In this document: piece by piece, positions 37,405 to 48,100 of the stretch | How positions within the stretch are numbered: position 1 is the stretch's first letter | Layout: each line of letters starts with the position of its first letter | From: Bacteroidaceae bacterium | GTDB lineage: Bacteria; Bacteroidota; Bacteroidia; Bacteroidales; Bacteroidaceae | Direction: 5' to 3' | Assembly (NCBI GenBank): GCA_017509605.1 | Contig: JAFWPH010000071.1 | Coordinates: 31,824 to 95,823 of the forward strand | Length of the DNA: 64,000 nucleotides | The notes under the pieces: generated by a model | What the model saw: the letters and a program-made list of their open reading frames with translations, nothing else | Told to the model about the DNA's origin: nothing | The model's database searches: none | Translations under genes and position numbers: made by a program

Positions 37405-40400
37405 ATGAAACGAACGATAACACTGATATTGACACTGATATGCGCATTGGCCACATGGGCACAGTCCGATGTGATAGAGGTGAGTTCCCACGTGGTTGAC
37501 GCCAAGACCGGCGAGGCACTGCCCTACGTGAACATCTACGTCGCTCCCGGTATTGGTACCATCACCAACGCCGACGGCGACTTCACCTTGAAGGTGAATC
37601 CCGAAGCCTCATTGAGAATCAGTTTTGTAGGTTACGAAACCACACACGTCAAAGCCAGCAACCTGCCCCAAAGGCTCAAGTTGACCCCCATGTCCAGGAC
37701 GCTTTCCGAGGTGCAGGTCATCCCATGGGAGACAATACTTGTGAAAGCGGGAAACAAAATCAACAAGGACTACAGTAAGCACCGCAGGGAGAACAGCAAT
37801 TACTTCTACCGCCTTACCACTTCCTACAGACGCAAGAACATGGCCGAGGCATTCATCAGTGCCAAGTCGGCGGCTAACCTGAGAGACATCACTTTCCTCA
37901 AGGGACGGTACGGGAAACTCACACCTGAGGGCCTCACCCAACCCACCATCGCCAACATGAATTTCCACCACCCGTTGGAGCTTGGTCCCAAGATTGCCGA
38001 CAGTCGCTTCTGGAGCGCACTGCGCACCCCTGTTCCCGAATTGCCTTCGGTCCATTACCTCAGCATCTACTACGACATCGAAGGAGAGGAACTGACTGAC
38101 AACAAGGGGAACAACATCTACAAATTCAATCTCAAAAGGAAAAAGACCAAGAACCAGTTCTGCATACTCACTGGCACGCTCTACATCGATGCCAAGAGCC
38201 TGAAGGTGCTGAAATTCGAAGGACAGGTGGAGAACATGTTTCTCGACATCTTCAAAGACTTCTACCACACCACCTCACGCATAATGATCGACCTGACCGT
38301 GAACTACAGCCATGACAAAGGCTACACGCAGGTGCAAAGCATCATCTACCACATGACTAATGGCGACTTGAGCAGTCAGGCCATACTCTACAACGTGGAC
38401 GATATGGATCTGAATCTGGAGAACAAGGAGAAAAAGAGCAAGAAGGCGGGCGAGAACATGCTGGCCAGCATCAGCGACGCTGGATTCGACCAAATACTCT
38501 GGAACCACTCCAACATCGTGCAGCGAACAAAGGAAGAAGAGATGCTCGCCGGTATGACCGACCAGTCAATAGAGGTCAACGATTCCCTGGAAGAACGGCC
38601 TTCCACCCCCATGGACATCCTCGTGGACCACCTCAAGCGCTTCGGACAAGCCCTGCCACAGGAGAAGGTGTATGTCCATCTCGACAACACCTGCTACTTC
38701 ATCGGCGACACAATATGGTTCTCGGCCTACACCACACAGACCAACGACGGAAAGCCCTCTAAGATTAGCGGTGTACTCTACGTCGAACTCTACAACCAGG
38801 AAGGCTACCTCGTGGAGCGCAAGTTGGTGGAGATGAACAACGGACGAGGCTATGGCAACTTCATCATCGACCCCGACGCCTACGCGGGCTACTACGAGCT
38901 GAGAGCCTACACGCGGTGGCAGCTCAACTGGGGAGAGTACCAGCGACGACACGCTAAGGATGCCGAGGATTGGTTCATTTCCAGAGAGATGCAACACAAC
39001 TTCTACCGCGACTACGATAAACTCTACAGCCGTGTGTTTCCCGTTTATGACAAACCGAAGGAAAAAGGCGAGTACGCTGAGTTGATGACCAGAAAAACCA
39101 TGCGCAGGGTTTATAAACGCGACCCACATACACGAAAGCGTCAACTGACCTTCTATCCCGAAGGCGGTGAATTGGTGGTGGGACTGCCCTGTCGTGTGGC
39201 TTTCGAGGCCACATGGGACGATGGACAACAACTGGAAGGCGCCATCGGTGATGCCAAGGCCGAGAACAGAGGACGCGGAACGATAGAAGTCACGCCATCT
39301 GCCAAGGAAAAACGTGAACTGACCTTTACCACAACGGACGGAGCCGAGGTGAAAGCCCGACTGCCCGAGGCTGTCCAGACGGGCGTGTCACTGCGAGTGA
39401 ATGTGGGGCGCGACAGCATCGACATCACCGTCCGACGCACCAACGACCTACTGACCGACACCCTCGGCCTGACCATCATGCGTGAGGGTGTCTTGCAGCA
39501 ATTCCATCTTTTGGAAGGAGAGACACAACACCTGCGTCTGGCCAACAATGAACTGAAAGCGGGCGTAAACCAGGCGACAGTGTTCGATAGTAACGGACGC
39601 GTTTGGGCCGACCGACTCTTCTTCGTGAAAGACAGCACCACCATCGGAACTAACGTGACCATCTCTGGCGTAAAAGATAGTTACAAACCTTACGAACCCA
39701 TCGTACTGACGGTAAACACCCCAGCCAAGACGGGAGGCAATATGTCGTTAACCGTGCGCGATGCCTCTCACCGCGACGTGCTTTACGACAACGCTTCGCT
39801 GATGACCGAGATGCTCCTATCATCCGAAATCAAGGGATTCGTACCCAATCCCGAATTCTATTTCGAGCATAACGACAACATACACAACCGCGCCCTCGAC
39901 TTGCTCATGCTCACCCAAGGATGGAGGCGGTTCAAATGGCAGGATATGGCCGTGAGAAACGCATGGCACCTGACTCACTCCGCCGAACGCACCCCCATCA
40001 TCACAGGCAAGGTGTACAAGACTCCTAAAGAGTTCTTTGACTACGATGTCATCACTAAAGAGCAAATGGACTTACTCCAAGAGGATGCGGACCAACATTT
40101 CTCCGACATCGACAGTTACGACAATGGCTGGAGTGAGTCACCAAACAACACTAACGCAAACAGCAACGCCGACAACCACTGGCAACAGAACGTGGACGAG
40201 TTGCTCAGCGCCAACAACGGAAAAACCAACGAACTCGCCGACATCATCTATTATCCTGGCGACTACCACAGTTCTTTCGCAAAGAAAGGCTTGAGAGTGC
40301 ACACAGAGTGGGTATCGGACGACACCAAGCATATCGCCTCCATCGACCTTGACACGAAAGACGGTTACTTCAAGGTACAACTTCCCCGCTACTACGGCGA

Positions 40401-41412
40401 CTGTTTTTTCTTCCTCAGCGCAGCCGATACCCTCAAATGGAAAAAGAAGAAATACGACTGGATAGAGTTGGAGACGGATGAAATCAACCCATCACTAAAG
40501 CACCACGCTAAATGGCGGGTGCTGCCACCAGACTACCAGGTGCGGGTCAACTTCCCCTACCCTCGCTTCGTCAATCCCTACAACTACTACCAGACCCACC
40601 TCAACTACTCCTACGACCCCCTGCTCTCGCCCACTGTGCTCAAGGACGGTTCGTTGCAGATCGACGAGGTGAACGTCTGGGGCAAGCACAACACGCTCCG
40701 CACGCTGCAGGACTCCATCCCCGCACTCATCGTCGATGCCTACGATGCCTACAACGCAGCCATCGACGCTGGATTCGGACAGGGCACAACTGATATCGTG
40801 CGCGCCTACGTTGGTGATTATGGCATGACACGCCCTTATGTCCACGATGAAAGCAATCAGAAAGACTATAAGATCCGTGAACGTCTGGGTTACGACATCG
40901 TCCGGCGTGGTATCAACAATATAACCATGGACCCCGATTCGGTCTATCTCCGGCGCAACCTTCACTCATTTCCCAGAGACTCCCACAACCTCACGGAAGC
41001 AGCCAAGGCCAAATACTATGACCACGCCTACGTGGACAAGTATGTCATATACACCGACTATGAGCCACGCCTATGGGGAAGCGAACGATATGCCGGCGAC
41101 GACCTGCCCGAGACACAAATCGCTATCTACCCTTATCCCGATGACTCACGCAGAGCATTCTACCGCGACCGACGCTACATCCTTCCTGGCTTCTCCTACG
41201 TCAACGAGTTCTACCATCCCAACTACGCCAAACGACGGATGGACGAGCACCCCGAGGACTACCGGCGCACCCTCTATTGGAATCCATTCTTCGTACTTGA
41301 CGAGGAAGGAAAAGCCACCATCATGTTCTATAACAATGGTTCAGCCCACGCCATCTCAGTTGATATGCAGGGATTCAGCGACGACGGCACACTGCTCAGC
41401 GGCAGCAAGTAG
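37405..41412 (+). CDS. Large CarboxypepD_reg / macroglobulin-like exported protein
   Basis: The 1335-residue protein has a signal peptide (about residues 1-19, ATWA|QS) and a CarboxypepD_reg-like domain at 25-95 (VVDAKTGEALPYVNIYV, FVGYETTHV). A MG2-like segment follows near residue 415 (LPQEKVYVHLDNTCYFIGDTIWFSAY), with further beta domains. No TonB-dependent barrel follows, so it is not a SusC. Similar proteins are common in Bacteroidetes outer membranes or periplasm with unknown function, sometimes compared with alpha-2-macroglobulins. It lies 44 bases before relA, but a shared transcript is not established. Confidence 0.85.
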   Translation: MKRTITLILTLICALATWAQSDVIEVSSHVVDAKTGEALPYVNIYVAPGIGTITNADGDFTLKVNPEASLRISFVGYETTHVKASNLPQRLKLTPMSRTLSEVQVIPWETILVKAGNKINKDYSKHRRENSNYFYRLTTSYRRKNMAEAFISAKSAANLRDITFLKGRYGKLTPEGLTQPTIANMNFHHPLELGPKIADSRFWSALRTPVPELPSVHYLSIYYDIEGEELTDNKGNNIYKFNLKRKKTKNQFCILTGTLYIDAKSLKVLKFEGQVENMFLDIFKDFYHTTSRIMIDLTVNYSHDKGYTQVQSIIYHMTNGDLSSQAILYNVDDMDLNLENKEKKSKKAGENMLASISDAGFDQILWNHSNIVQRTKEEEMLAGMTDQSIEVNDSLEERPSTPMDILVDHLKRFGQALPQEKVYVHLDNTCYFIGDTIWFSAYTTQTNDGKPSKISGVLYVELYNQEGYLVERKLVEMNNGRGYGNFIIDPDAYAGYYELRAYTRWQLNWGEYQRRHAKDAEDWFISREMQHNFYRDYDKLYSRVFPVYDKPKEKGEYAELMTRKTMRRVYKRDPHTRKRQLTFYPEGGELVVGLPCRVAFEATWDDGQQLEGAIGDAKAENRGRGTIEVTPSAKEKRELTFTTTDGAEVKARLPEAVQTGVSLRVNVGRDSIDITVRRTNDLLTDTLGLTIMREGVLQQFHLLEGETQHLRLANNELKAGVNQATVFDSNGRVWADRLFFVKDSTTIGTNVTISGVKDSYKPYEPIVLTVNTPAKTGGNMSLTVRDASHRDVLYDNASLMTEMLLSSEIKGFVPNPEFYFEHNDNIHNRALDLLMLTQGWRRFKWQDMAVRNAWHLTHSAERTPIITGKVYKTPKEFFDYDVITKEQMDLLQEDADQHFSDIDSYDNGWSESPNNTNANSNADNHWQQNVDELLSANNGKTNELADIIYYPGDYHSSFAKKGLRVHTEWVSDDTKHIASIDLDTKDGYFKVQLPRYYGDCFFFLSAADTLKWKKKKYDWIELETDEINPSLKHHAKWRVLPPDYQVRVNFPYPRFVNPYNYYQTHLNYSYDPLLSPTVLKDGSLQIDEVNVWGKHNTLRTLQDSIPALIVDAYDAYNAAIDAGFGQGTTDIVRAYVGDYGMTRPYVHDESNQKDYKIRERLGYDIVRRGINNITMDPDSVYLRRNLHSFPRDSHNLTEAAKAKYYDHAYVDKYVIYTDYEPRLWGSERYAGDDLPETQIAIYPYPDDSRRAFYRDRRYILPGFSYVNEFYHPNYAKRRMDEHPEDYRRTLYWNPFFVLDEEGKATIMFYNNGSAHAISVDMQGFSDDGTLLSGSK

Positions 41413-41456
41413 TAAAAAAACAACGGCATCAAACACTTTTAGAGACAACAACCATC

Positions 41457-43676
41457 ATGGACATCGACAATACCTTGTTTACAATAGAAGAGAATGACCA
41501 ACTGAAAGAAGCATTGGCACGCCTCAACACACTCGTAGGCGACAGCGGAAAAAGCGACGACTTTCATAAAGTAAAGCAGATGATCATCCGTTGCGCCAAC
41601 CAGGAGGGTCTGCAACGCAACCACTTCGGCCTCAATCCCGTGTTGTTCAACATGCAGACGGCCATCATTGCCGCCGAAGAGATCAATGTGGGACGCGCAG
41701 CCATCATCAGCATCCTGCTGCATGGATGTGTGGCCAGCGGATCGCTGGGGATTGAGGAGGTGGAAAAGGAATTCGGCGGCGAGGTCGCTAAAATCATCAA
41801 AGGCCTATTGAAGGTAAACGATCTCTATGCCCGCAACACTTCCATTGAGACCGAGAACTTCCGTTCACTGCTCCTCTCCTTTGCAGAGGATATGAGGGTG
41901 GTCTTCATCATCATCGCCGACCGAGTGAACCTGATGCGGCAGATCAAAGACCGCGGCACCGACGAGGAACGACGGAAGGTGGCTCAGGAGGCCAGCCAAC
42001 TGTACGCTCCCCTGGCCCACAAACTCGGGCTTTACACCATCAAGTCGGAATTGGAGGATCTCTCGCTCAAATACTTGGAGCACGACGTCTATTACATGAT
42101 CAAGGATAAGCTCAACGAGACCAAACGCGCCCGCGATGCTTATATCGCCCGTTTCATCGGTCCTATCCAAGAGAAACTGGAGAAAGAAGGATTGAAATTC
42201 CACATCAAGGGAAGGACCAAGAGCATCCATTCCATCTGGCAGAAGATGAAGAAGCAGAAATGCGGCTTCGAGAACGTCTATGACCTTTTCGCCATCCGCA
42301 TCATCCTCGACTCACCGTTGGAGAAAGAAAAGCAACAGTGCTGGCAGGTCTATTCCATTGTCAGCGACATGTACATGCCCAACCCCAAGCGACTTCGCGA
42401 CTGGCTGTCGGTGCCCAAGAGCAATGGCTACGAGTCGCTCCACACCACCGTGATGGGTCCCGAGGGCCGTTGGGTGGAAATCCAAATCCGCACCGAGCGC
42501 ATGGACGACATCGCCGAGCACGGTCTGGCGGCTCACTGGCGCTACAAAGGAGTGAAGGGCGGCGGCGAGCGTTTGGAGGAGTGGCTGGCCGACATCCGTT
42601 CCTCATTGGAGTCGGGTGCCACGAGCGACGAGCAGTTGGTGGATCAGTTCAAGGTCGATCTCTACAGTGACGAGGTCTTTGTGTTCACGCCCAAGGGCGA
42701 CTTGTTCAAATTGCCCAAAGGCGCCACGGTGCTCGACTTCGCATTCCAAATCCACACGGGTGTGGGTTCACACTGCACTGGCGGAAAGGTCAACGGAAAG
42801 AACGTCCCCATGCGCACCCGTCTGACAAGCGGAGACCAGGTAGAGATCCTCACCTCGCCTCACCAGAGTCCCAAGCGCGACTGGCTCAACATGGTCATCA
42901 CTTCGAAGGCCAAGACCAAGATACGGCAGTCGCTCCACGAAGAGGACGCAAGAGCCGCCACATTCGCCAAGGAGACCTTGGAGCGTAAACTGCGCAACAA
43001 AAAAATCGAGTACGATGAAGCGTCCCTCAACCGACTCATCGTGAAGATGGGCTACAAGTACATCAATGAATTCTATAAAGCCATACAAGAAGAAGTCATC
43101 GACGTCAACGACTTCATCGAACGCTATGCAGAGACCATTGGCAAGGGCAGCGAGGCACAGGCCGACGAGTCAGCCACGGTAAGCGCGGAGAACTTCGTCC
43201 AGCAACCTTCCGATCATGAAGGGCACGAGATCAAGGACGAGCTCATCATCGACCAGAACGTGAAGGGAGTGGAATACTCGCTCGCCAAGTGCTGCTCACC
43301 CATCTACGGCGACCCCATCTTCGGATTCGTCACCCTCAACCGTGGCATCAAGATCCACCGCATCGACTGCCCTAACGCCGTACACCTGCGTGACAACAAA
43401 GGTTACCGCATCATACGCGCCAAATGGGCTGGCAAGGGCAACTCGCAATACGCCATCACCCTCCATGTGGTGGGCAAAGACGACATCGGCATCGTGAACA
43501 ACATCACCTCCATCATCAACAAGGAGAAGAACATTTTGCTCAGGTCCATCTCCATCAATTCCAAGGACGGTCTGTTCCAAGGCACCCTCACCGTGCAGAT
43601 AGACGAGACCAAACAACTCGAGGCCCTCATCAAGAAACTATCCACAGTGAAGGGTGTGAAGAAAGTGAGCAGATAA
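41457..43676 (+). CDS. relA: RelA/SpoT family (p)ppGpp synthetase, hydrolase motif degenerate
   Basis: The 739-residue protein has the full RSH layout: HD-type domain (about 45-190), synthetase (about 235-380, KGRTKSIHSIWQKM, FENVYDLFAIRI, SNGYESLHTTV, EIQIRTERMDDIAEHGLAAHW), TGS (about 405-470) and an ACT domain at the C terminus. It makes (p)ppGpp from ATP and GDP/GTP. In the hydrolase domain the key HD pair is H89-G90 (LLHGCVASG) instead of LLHD, and the ED motif is partly changed, so hydrolysis is probably lost. An acidic residue after the F of GFEN resembles monofunctional RelA rather than the RFKD of bifunctional enzymes. rlmH follows after 14 bases. Confidence 0.95.
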   Translation: MDIDNTLFTIEENDQLKEALARLNTLVGDSGKSDDFHKVKQMIIRCANQEGLQRNHFGLNPVLFNMQTAIIAAEEINVGRAAIISILLHGCVASGSLGIEEVEKEFGGEVAKIIKGLLKVNDLYARNTSIETENFRSLLLSFAEDMRVVFIIIADRVNLMRQIKDRGTDEERRKVAQEASQLYAPLAHKLGLYTIKSELEDLSLKYLEHDVYYMIKDKLNETKRARDAYIARFIGPIQEKLEKEGLKFHIKGRTKSIHSIWQKMKKQKCGFENVYDLFAIRIILDSPLEKEKQQCWQVYSIVSDMYMPNPKRLRDWLSVPKSNGYESLHTTVMGPEGRWVEIQIRTERMDDIAEHGLAAHWRYKGVKGGGERLEEWLADIRSSLESGATSDEQLVDQFKVDLYSDEVFVFTPKGDLFKLPKGATVLDFAFQIHTGVGSHCTGGKVNGKNVPMRTRLTSGDQVEILTSPHQSPKRDWLNMVITSKAKTKIRQSLHEEDARAATFAKETLERKLRNKKIEYDEASLNRLIVKMGYKYINEFYKAIQEEVIDVNDFIERYAETIGKGSEAQADESATVSAENFVQQPSDHEGHEIKDELIIDQNVKGVEYSLAKCCSPIYGDPIFGFVTLNRGIKIHRIDCPNAVHLRDNKGYRIIRAKWAGKGNSQYAITLHVVGKDDIGIVNNITSIINKEKNILLRSISINSKDGLFQGTLTVQIDETKQLEALIKKLSTVKGVKKVSR

Positions 43677-43690
43677 AAGGGGCAAGCCAT

Positions 43691-44164
43691 ATGAAGACGC
43701 AACTTATCCTCGTGAAAAAGACCACCGACCCTCATATCGCCGCGCTCATCGACGATTATGTGGGCCGGTTGAAGCATTATATCGGTTTCGACATTACTGT
43801 GGTGCCTGAGCTCAAGAACAACAAGAAGATGACGGAAGAGCAACAGAAACAGTTGGAAGGCCAGCAGATTATCCGCTGCCTTCAACCGGGTGACCACTTG
43901 GTGCTGCTTGATGAACGGGGCAAGGAGTTACGAAGTGTGGAGTTCGCTGACTGGATGGCTCAGAAGATGAACACCGTCGCCCATCGACTGGTGTTTGTCA
44001 TCGGCGGTCCTTACGGCTTCTCCGACGAGGTCTATGCCGCCGCTCGTGAGAAGCTGTCGCTCTCGAAGATGACCTTCTCCCACCAGATGGTGCGACTCAT
44101 CTTTGTGGAACAACTCTACCGCGCCATGACCATTATCCGCGGAGAGCCTTATCATCATGAGTAG
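43691..44164 (+). CDS. rlmH: 23S rRNA (pseudouridine1915-N3)-methyltransferase
   Basis: RlmH methylates pseudouridine 1915 in helix 69 of 23S rRNA. The 157-residue SPOUT protein shows LVLLDERGKELRSVEFA, FVIGGPYGFSDEVYA (SAM-binding knot) and LSLSKMTFSHQMVRLIFVEQLYRA, and ends near EPYHHE, as in the family (155 residues in E. coli). A longer open frame extends upstream inside relA, but the ATG at 43691, 14 bases after the relA stop, gives the correct N terminus (MKTQLILVKK). Confidence 0.97.
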   Translation: MKTQLILVKKTTDPHIAALIDDYVGRLKHYIGFDITVVPELKNNKKMTEEQQKQLEGQQIIRCLQPGDHLVLLDERGKELRSVEFADWMAQKMNTVAHRLVFVIGGPYGFSDEVYAAAREKLSLSKMTFSHQMVRLIFVEQLYRAMTIIRGEPYHHE

Positions 44165-44166
44165 AG

Positions 44167-44186
44167 ACATTGAACATTGAACATTG
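44167..44186 (+). repeat. Short ATTGAAC array after the rlmH stop
   Basis: Directly after the TAG stop come about three ATTGAAC units. The segment GAGACATTGAACATTGAACA is identical to that after the uxaC stop at 50774. Confidence 0.65.
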
Positions 44187-44224
44187 GCTTCGCCTAAAAT
44201 GCTCACGACAAAACCCAATAGAGA

Positions 44225-44992
44225 ATGGTTTATTATCTGACCAACCCCATATTCTATGTGTTTCTCTTCATGCTGCTGGAGTTGCTGACATTCTTGAAGC
44301 CACTTCGCAAACTGAAACGCATCCCACTCATCATTGCAGGTGTGTTGCTGTTGGTGTTCACCAATCCCACCCTCTATGTCTGGGCTGAGCGCAAATGGAT
44401 AGGTGACTACAACCAAGCAAATGTTGAGGGCAAGCACTACCGCTACGGGCTGGTGCTGGGTGGATACAGTTACTGGGATTGGAAACGCAATCGTCCGGAG
44501 TTCTCCGAGATAGCAGACCGTCTGTTTGAAGCCATCCAGCTCTATCATCAAGGTGTTATTGAGAAAGTGGTTTTGGCCTCGGACGGCAGTGTAATCTCTG
44601 AGGAGGTGAATCCAGGTTTGCATGGCAATGCCGAGGAAATGCGCAAGTACGTGATGCGCCTTGGTGTGAAAGACGAAGACCTCATCATCGAGCCTCGTGC
44701 CAACAACACCCACGAGAACGCCACCTTCACCATCTACCTGCTGGGCGACAGCATCCTTCTGCAGCCTCCCCTGGTCATCACATCGGCCATCCATGTTCGA
44801 CGCGCCCTACTCGCCTTCCAACAAGCAGGTCTCGAAGTTGACACCTACGCCACCGATATTGACTCGCCTTTCCTTGCCAATGGTGGCTACAAGTTCCTAC
44901 AGCCCGGCGTCATTGGCCGGTGGACAGCCCTCATCCATGAAGTCGTCGGATACAAGGCCTACCAACACCGATATAAAAACAAGCAGGAATAA
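44225..44992 (+). CDS. YdcF-like (DUF218) membrane protein
   Basis: The 255-residue protein begins with two membrane segments (residues about 3-24 and 33-52). A DUF218 domain follows: YGLVLGGYSYWD, EKVVLASDGSV, NPGLHGNAEEMRKYVMRLGV, IEPRANNTHENA, VITSAIHVRRALLAFQQAG. E. coli relatives (YdcF, SanA, ElyC) affect envelope or cell-wall precursor metabolism, but the chemistry is not settled. It follows rlmH by 60 bases with a short repeat between. Confidence 0.9.
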   Translation: MVYYLTNPIFYVFLFMLLELLTFLKPLRKLKRIPLIIAGVLLLVFTNPTLYVWAERKWIGDYNQANVEGKHYRYGLVLGGYSYWDWKRNRPEFSEIADRLFEAIQLYHQGVIEKVVLASDGSVISEEVNPGLHGNAEEMRKYVMRLGVKDEDLIIEPRANNTHENATFTIYLLGDSILLQPPLVITSAIHVRRALLAFQQAGLEVDTYATDIDSPFLANGGYKFLQPGVIGRWTALIHEVVGYKAYQHRYKNKQE

Positions 44993-45012
44993 AAAAATCG
45001 GCGAGAGGATTA

Positions 45013-45035
45013 AACCTTTTTAGAATCATTCCGTC
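45013..45035 (+). promoter_or_regulatory. ECF-sigma-type promoter before the outer-membrane barrel gene
   Basis: AAC (45013-45015), 16 bases, CGTC (45032-45035) is the classical spacing of extracytoplasmic-function sigma promoters. The site lies about 130 bases before the start codon and no TAnnTTTG element is near. The match is short, so the call is tentative. Confidence 0.5.
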
Positions 45036-45165
45036 ATAGTTATAGTTAAAGGCCTATTAAGAGGCGTAAGCGACTGGCTTGCGACTGTTAACAGGCAAAG
45101 GTTGCATAGAAACCTTAGCAACAAATTAACAAATTTAGGGATTGATTCATATAAAAAGGGATTCA

Positions 45166-48100
45166 ATGAAAGCATTTTTACAACGTCAGATGATATTATG
45201 CATCGCCATGCTCACCTTTTTCGGCATCGGCGATATCCAAGCACAAACAAGGGGCAGAGCCACAGTGACTGGCCGAATCCTCGATGGAGAAACCGGTGAG
45301 GCCATGATTGGAACGAATGTAGTGGTCACTGATGCTGAAGGCAAAAATCTCGGTGGCGCAGTGACCCTTCGCGACGGTAGTTTCAACATCACGGCCATGC
45401 CAATGGGCAAACTGACGGTCAAGGCGTCTTTCGTAGGATACCAAGCCTATACCAAGGAAATCAATATCGAACGACGTTCCCAACGCCTAAGCTTGGGCAC
45501 AATCGTACTGGCTCCCGATGTCGTGTTGCTCGACGGAACAACAATCACGGGCGAACTGCCTCAAGTCTCGGTCAAGGACGATACGGTCATCTACAACGCT
45601 GGAGCGTTCAGGGTCCCTGAAGGCTCGGTGCTTGAGGAACTCATCAGGAAACTGCCAGGCGCTGAGGTAGGCGACGACGGTTCCGTCAAGATCAATGGCA
45701 AGACGGTGCGACGCTTCCTTGTCGAGGGCAAGGAGTTCTTCGGCAACGACATGAACATGGCGATGAAGAACATACCCACCGAAATCGTCGAGAAAGTCAA
45801 GTCCTACGAGCGGAAGAGCGACCTCACACGTATCACCGGCATCGACGACGGTGAGGAAGAGACGGTACTCGACCTCACCATTAAGAAAGGCATGAAAAAA
45901 GGATGGTTCGGCAATGTCGATCTTGCCTACGGTAGCAAAGACCGCTATGCAGAGCGCTTCACAGTCAACCGTTTCGCCGACAATACGCAAGTGTCGCTTG
46001 TCGGTTCCTACAATAACGTCAACGACACCGGTTTCCCAGGTATGGGAGGCCGTGGCCGTGGTGGCGGCGGAGGTGGCGGCGAGACCAAGAGCGGCATGGC
46101 CGGTCTGAATCTCGCCCTGGTGCGTGGCAACGTGGAGTTTGGTGGCAACGTGCGCTACCGCAACACCGACAGCCACACGTCAACCAAGAGTTCTGTGCAG
46201 AACTTCGTGAGCACAAGGACCTCTTTCTCCAACAACATGAACGCTGGAAAAAACATCAACAACAACGTCAACGGCGACTTCCGCTTCGAGTGGAAAATCG
46301 ACACGATGACGACCCTTCAGTTCCGTCCTAATTTCAGCTTCAGCAAAAGCGATAGCGAGAGCGAGGGGATGTCGGCCACCTTCAACGAAGACCCCTACTC
46401 CATGGACGGCGTGGATGACCCGCTGAACCAAATGGACCTCATCATCCACGATATCAAGACCAACTACAACAAGAATGCCTCCGATTCGGAAAGCCACACA
46501 GACAACATGTCGGGCAACCTCTTGTTCAACAGACGCCTCAGTACGACAGGACGCAACCTCTCTATCCGAATGAGCGGCAACTACTCCAAGACCAAGAACG
46601 ACAACTTCAACACCTCCAACGTTACTTATTTCCAACGAAACGACTCTACAGCGCTGACCTACCGTTACCGAGAGACGCCCAACTCCAACAAGGGCTTTTC
46701 GGTGGGTTTCACATACAGCGAACCCATCGCACGTGCCGTCTTCCTGCAACTCAACTACCAGTACCAGTACAGTAAACGACACAGCGACGGCAAGACTTTT
46801 GACCTTGGAGGAATCGAGGGCATGCTCGACAGCCTGGCACAATACGGCAACACCTTCTTGCCTTACAACTACCGTGACTACCTCGACGACGCCCTCAGCC
46901 GCTACACCGACAACGAGAACTACAACCACAACATCGAAACCTCACTGCGTGTCGTCCGTGAGCACTACAACCTCAACGTCGGCGTACAAATGCAGCCACA
47001 GCGGCAGAAAGTCGATTATGACTACCAGAACCTCGACACCGTAGCCTCGCGCAACTTCTTCCGCATCTCCCCCACCTTGAACTTCCGTTACCGCTTCACG
47101 CGTCAGGAGAACCTGCAGGTCACCTACCGTGGCAACACACAGCAACCGAGCATCACCGACCTCTTCAACACGACGGACAACAGCAACCCCCTGAATATCC
47201 GCCAGGGAAATCCCGAACTCAAACCCTCGTTCAGCAACAACTTCAATGTCAATTACAACAAATCCATCATTGACCTGCAACGTAGTTTCTTCGCAGGAAT
47301 GAGTTTCTCCAACACCCTCAACAGCATCTCCAACCGCACGCAGTACAACGAGGAGACAGGTGGCAGAATCACCAAACCAACCAACATTAACGGGAACTGG
47401 AACCTCAACGGTAACGCAGGTTTCAACACCGCTCTCATTCCCAGCCGACTGATGCTCAACTTCTCGTCAAATGCCGGCTACAACAACCGCGTCAGCTATA
47501 TCTACCAGAACAACGAGTCGATGAAGAACAAGGTGAGAGACCTCAACCTCGGCGAACGCCTGACGTTTACATGGCGTGAGGAATATTTCGACATCGCTAT
47601 TCACGGCAACCTCAATTACACCCATTCACGCTCGTTGCTTGTCTCCACCAGCAATCAGGACACCTACCGTTTCAACTACGGCATCTCATCCAACGTCAAC
47701 CTCCCCATCAACCTGTCGTTCTCCACCAACATCAGCATGAACAGCCGACGTGGATACAGTAGCAGCCAGATGAACACGAACGAACTCATCTGGAACGCGC
47801 AGATTGCATACCGCTTCCTGAAAAACAAACAGGCTACAGTCAGCCTGCAGGCCTACGATATCCTCGCCAAACGTAGCAACATCTCACGACAGATCGATGC
47901 CAATCGCCGCAGCGATACTGAAACCAACGAGATCACTTCATACGTGATGGCGCACTTCATCTACCGTCTGAATCTCTTCGGTACGCGAGAGGCCCGCCGC
48001 AACATGCGCCAAGGCATGCGCGAAGCCCGTGAGATGGATTTCGGCGGACGCGGTGGTGACCGGGGTGGTGACCGGGGTGGTGACCGGGGTGGTCGCGGTG

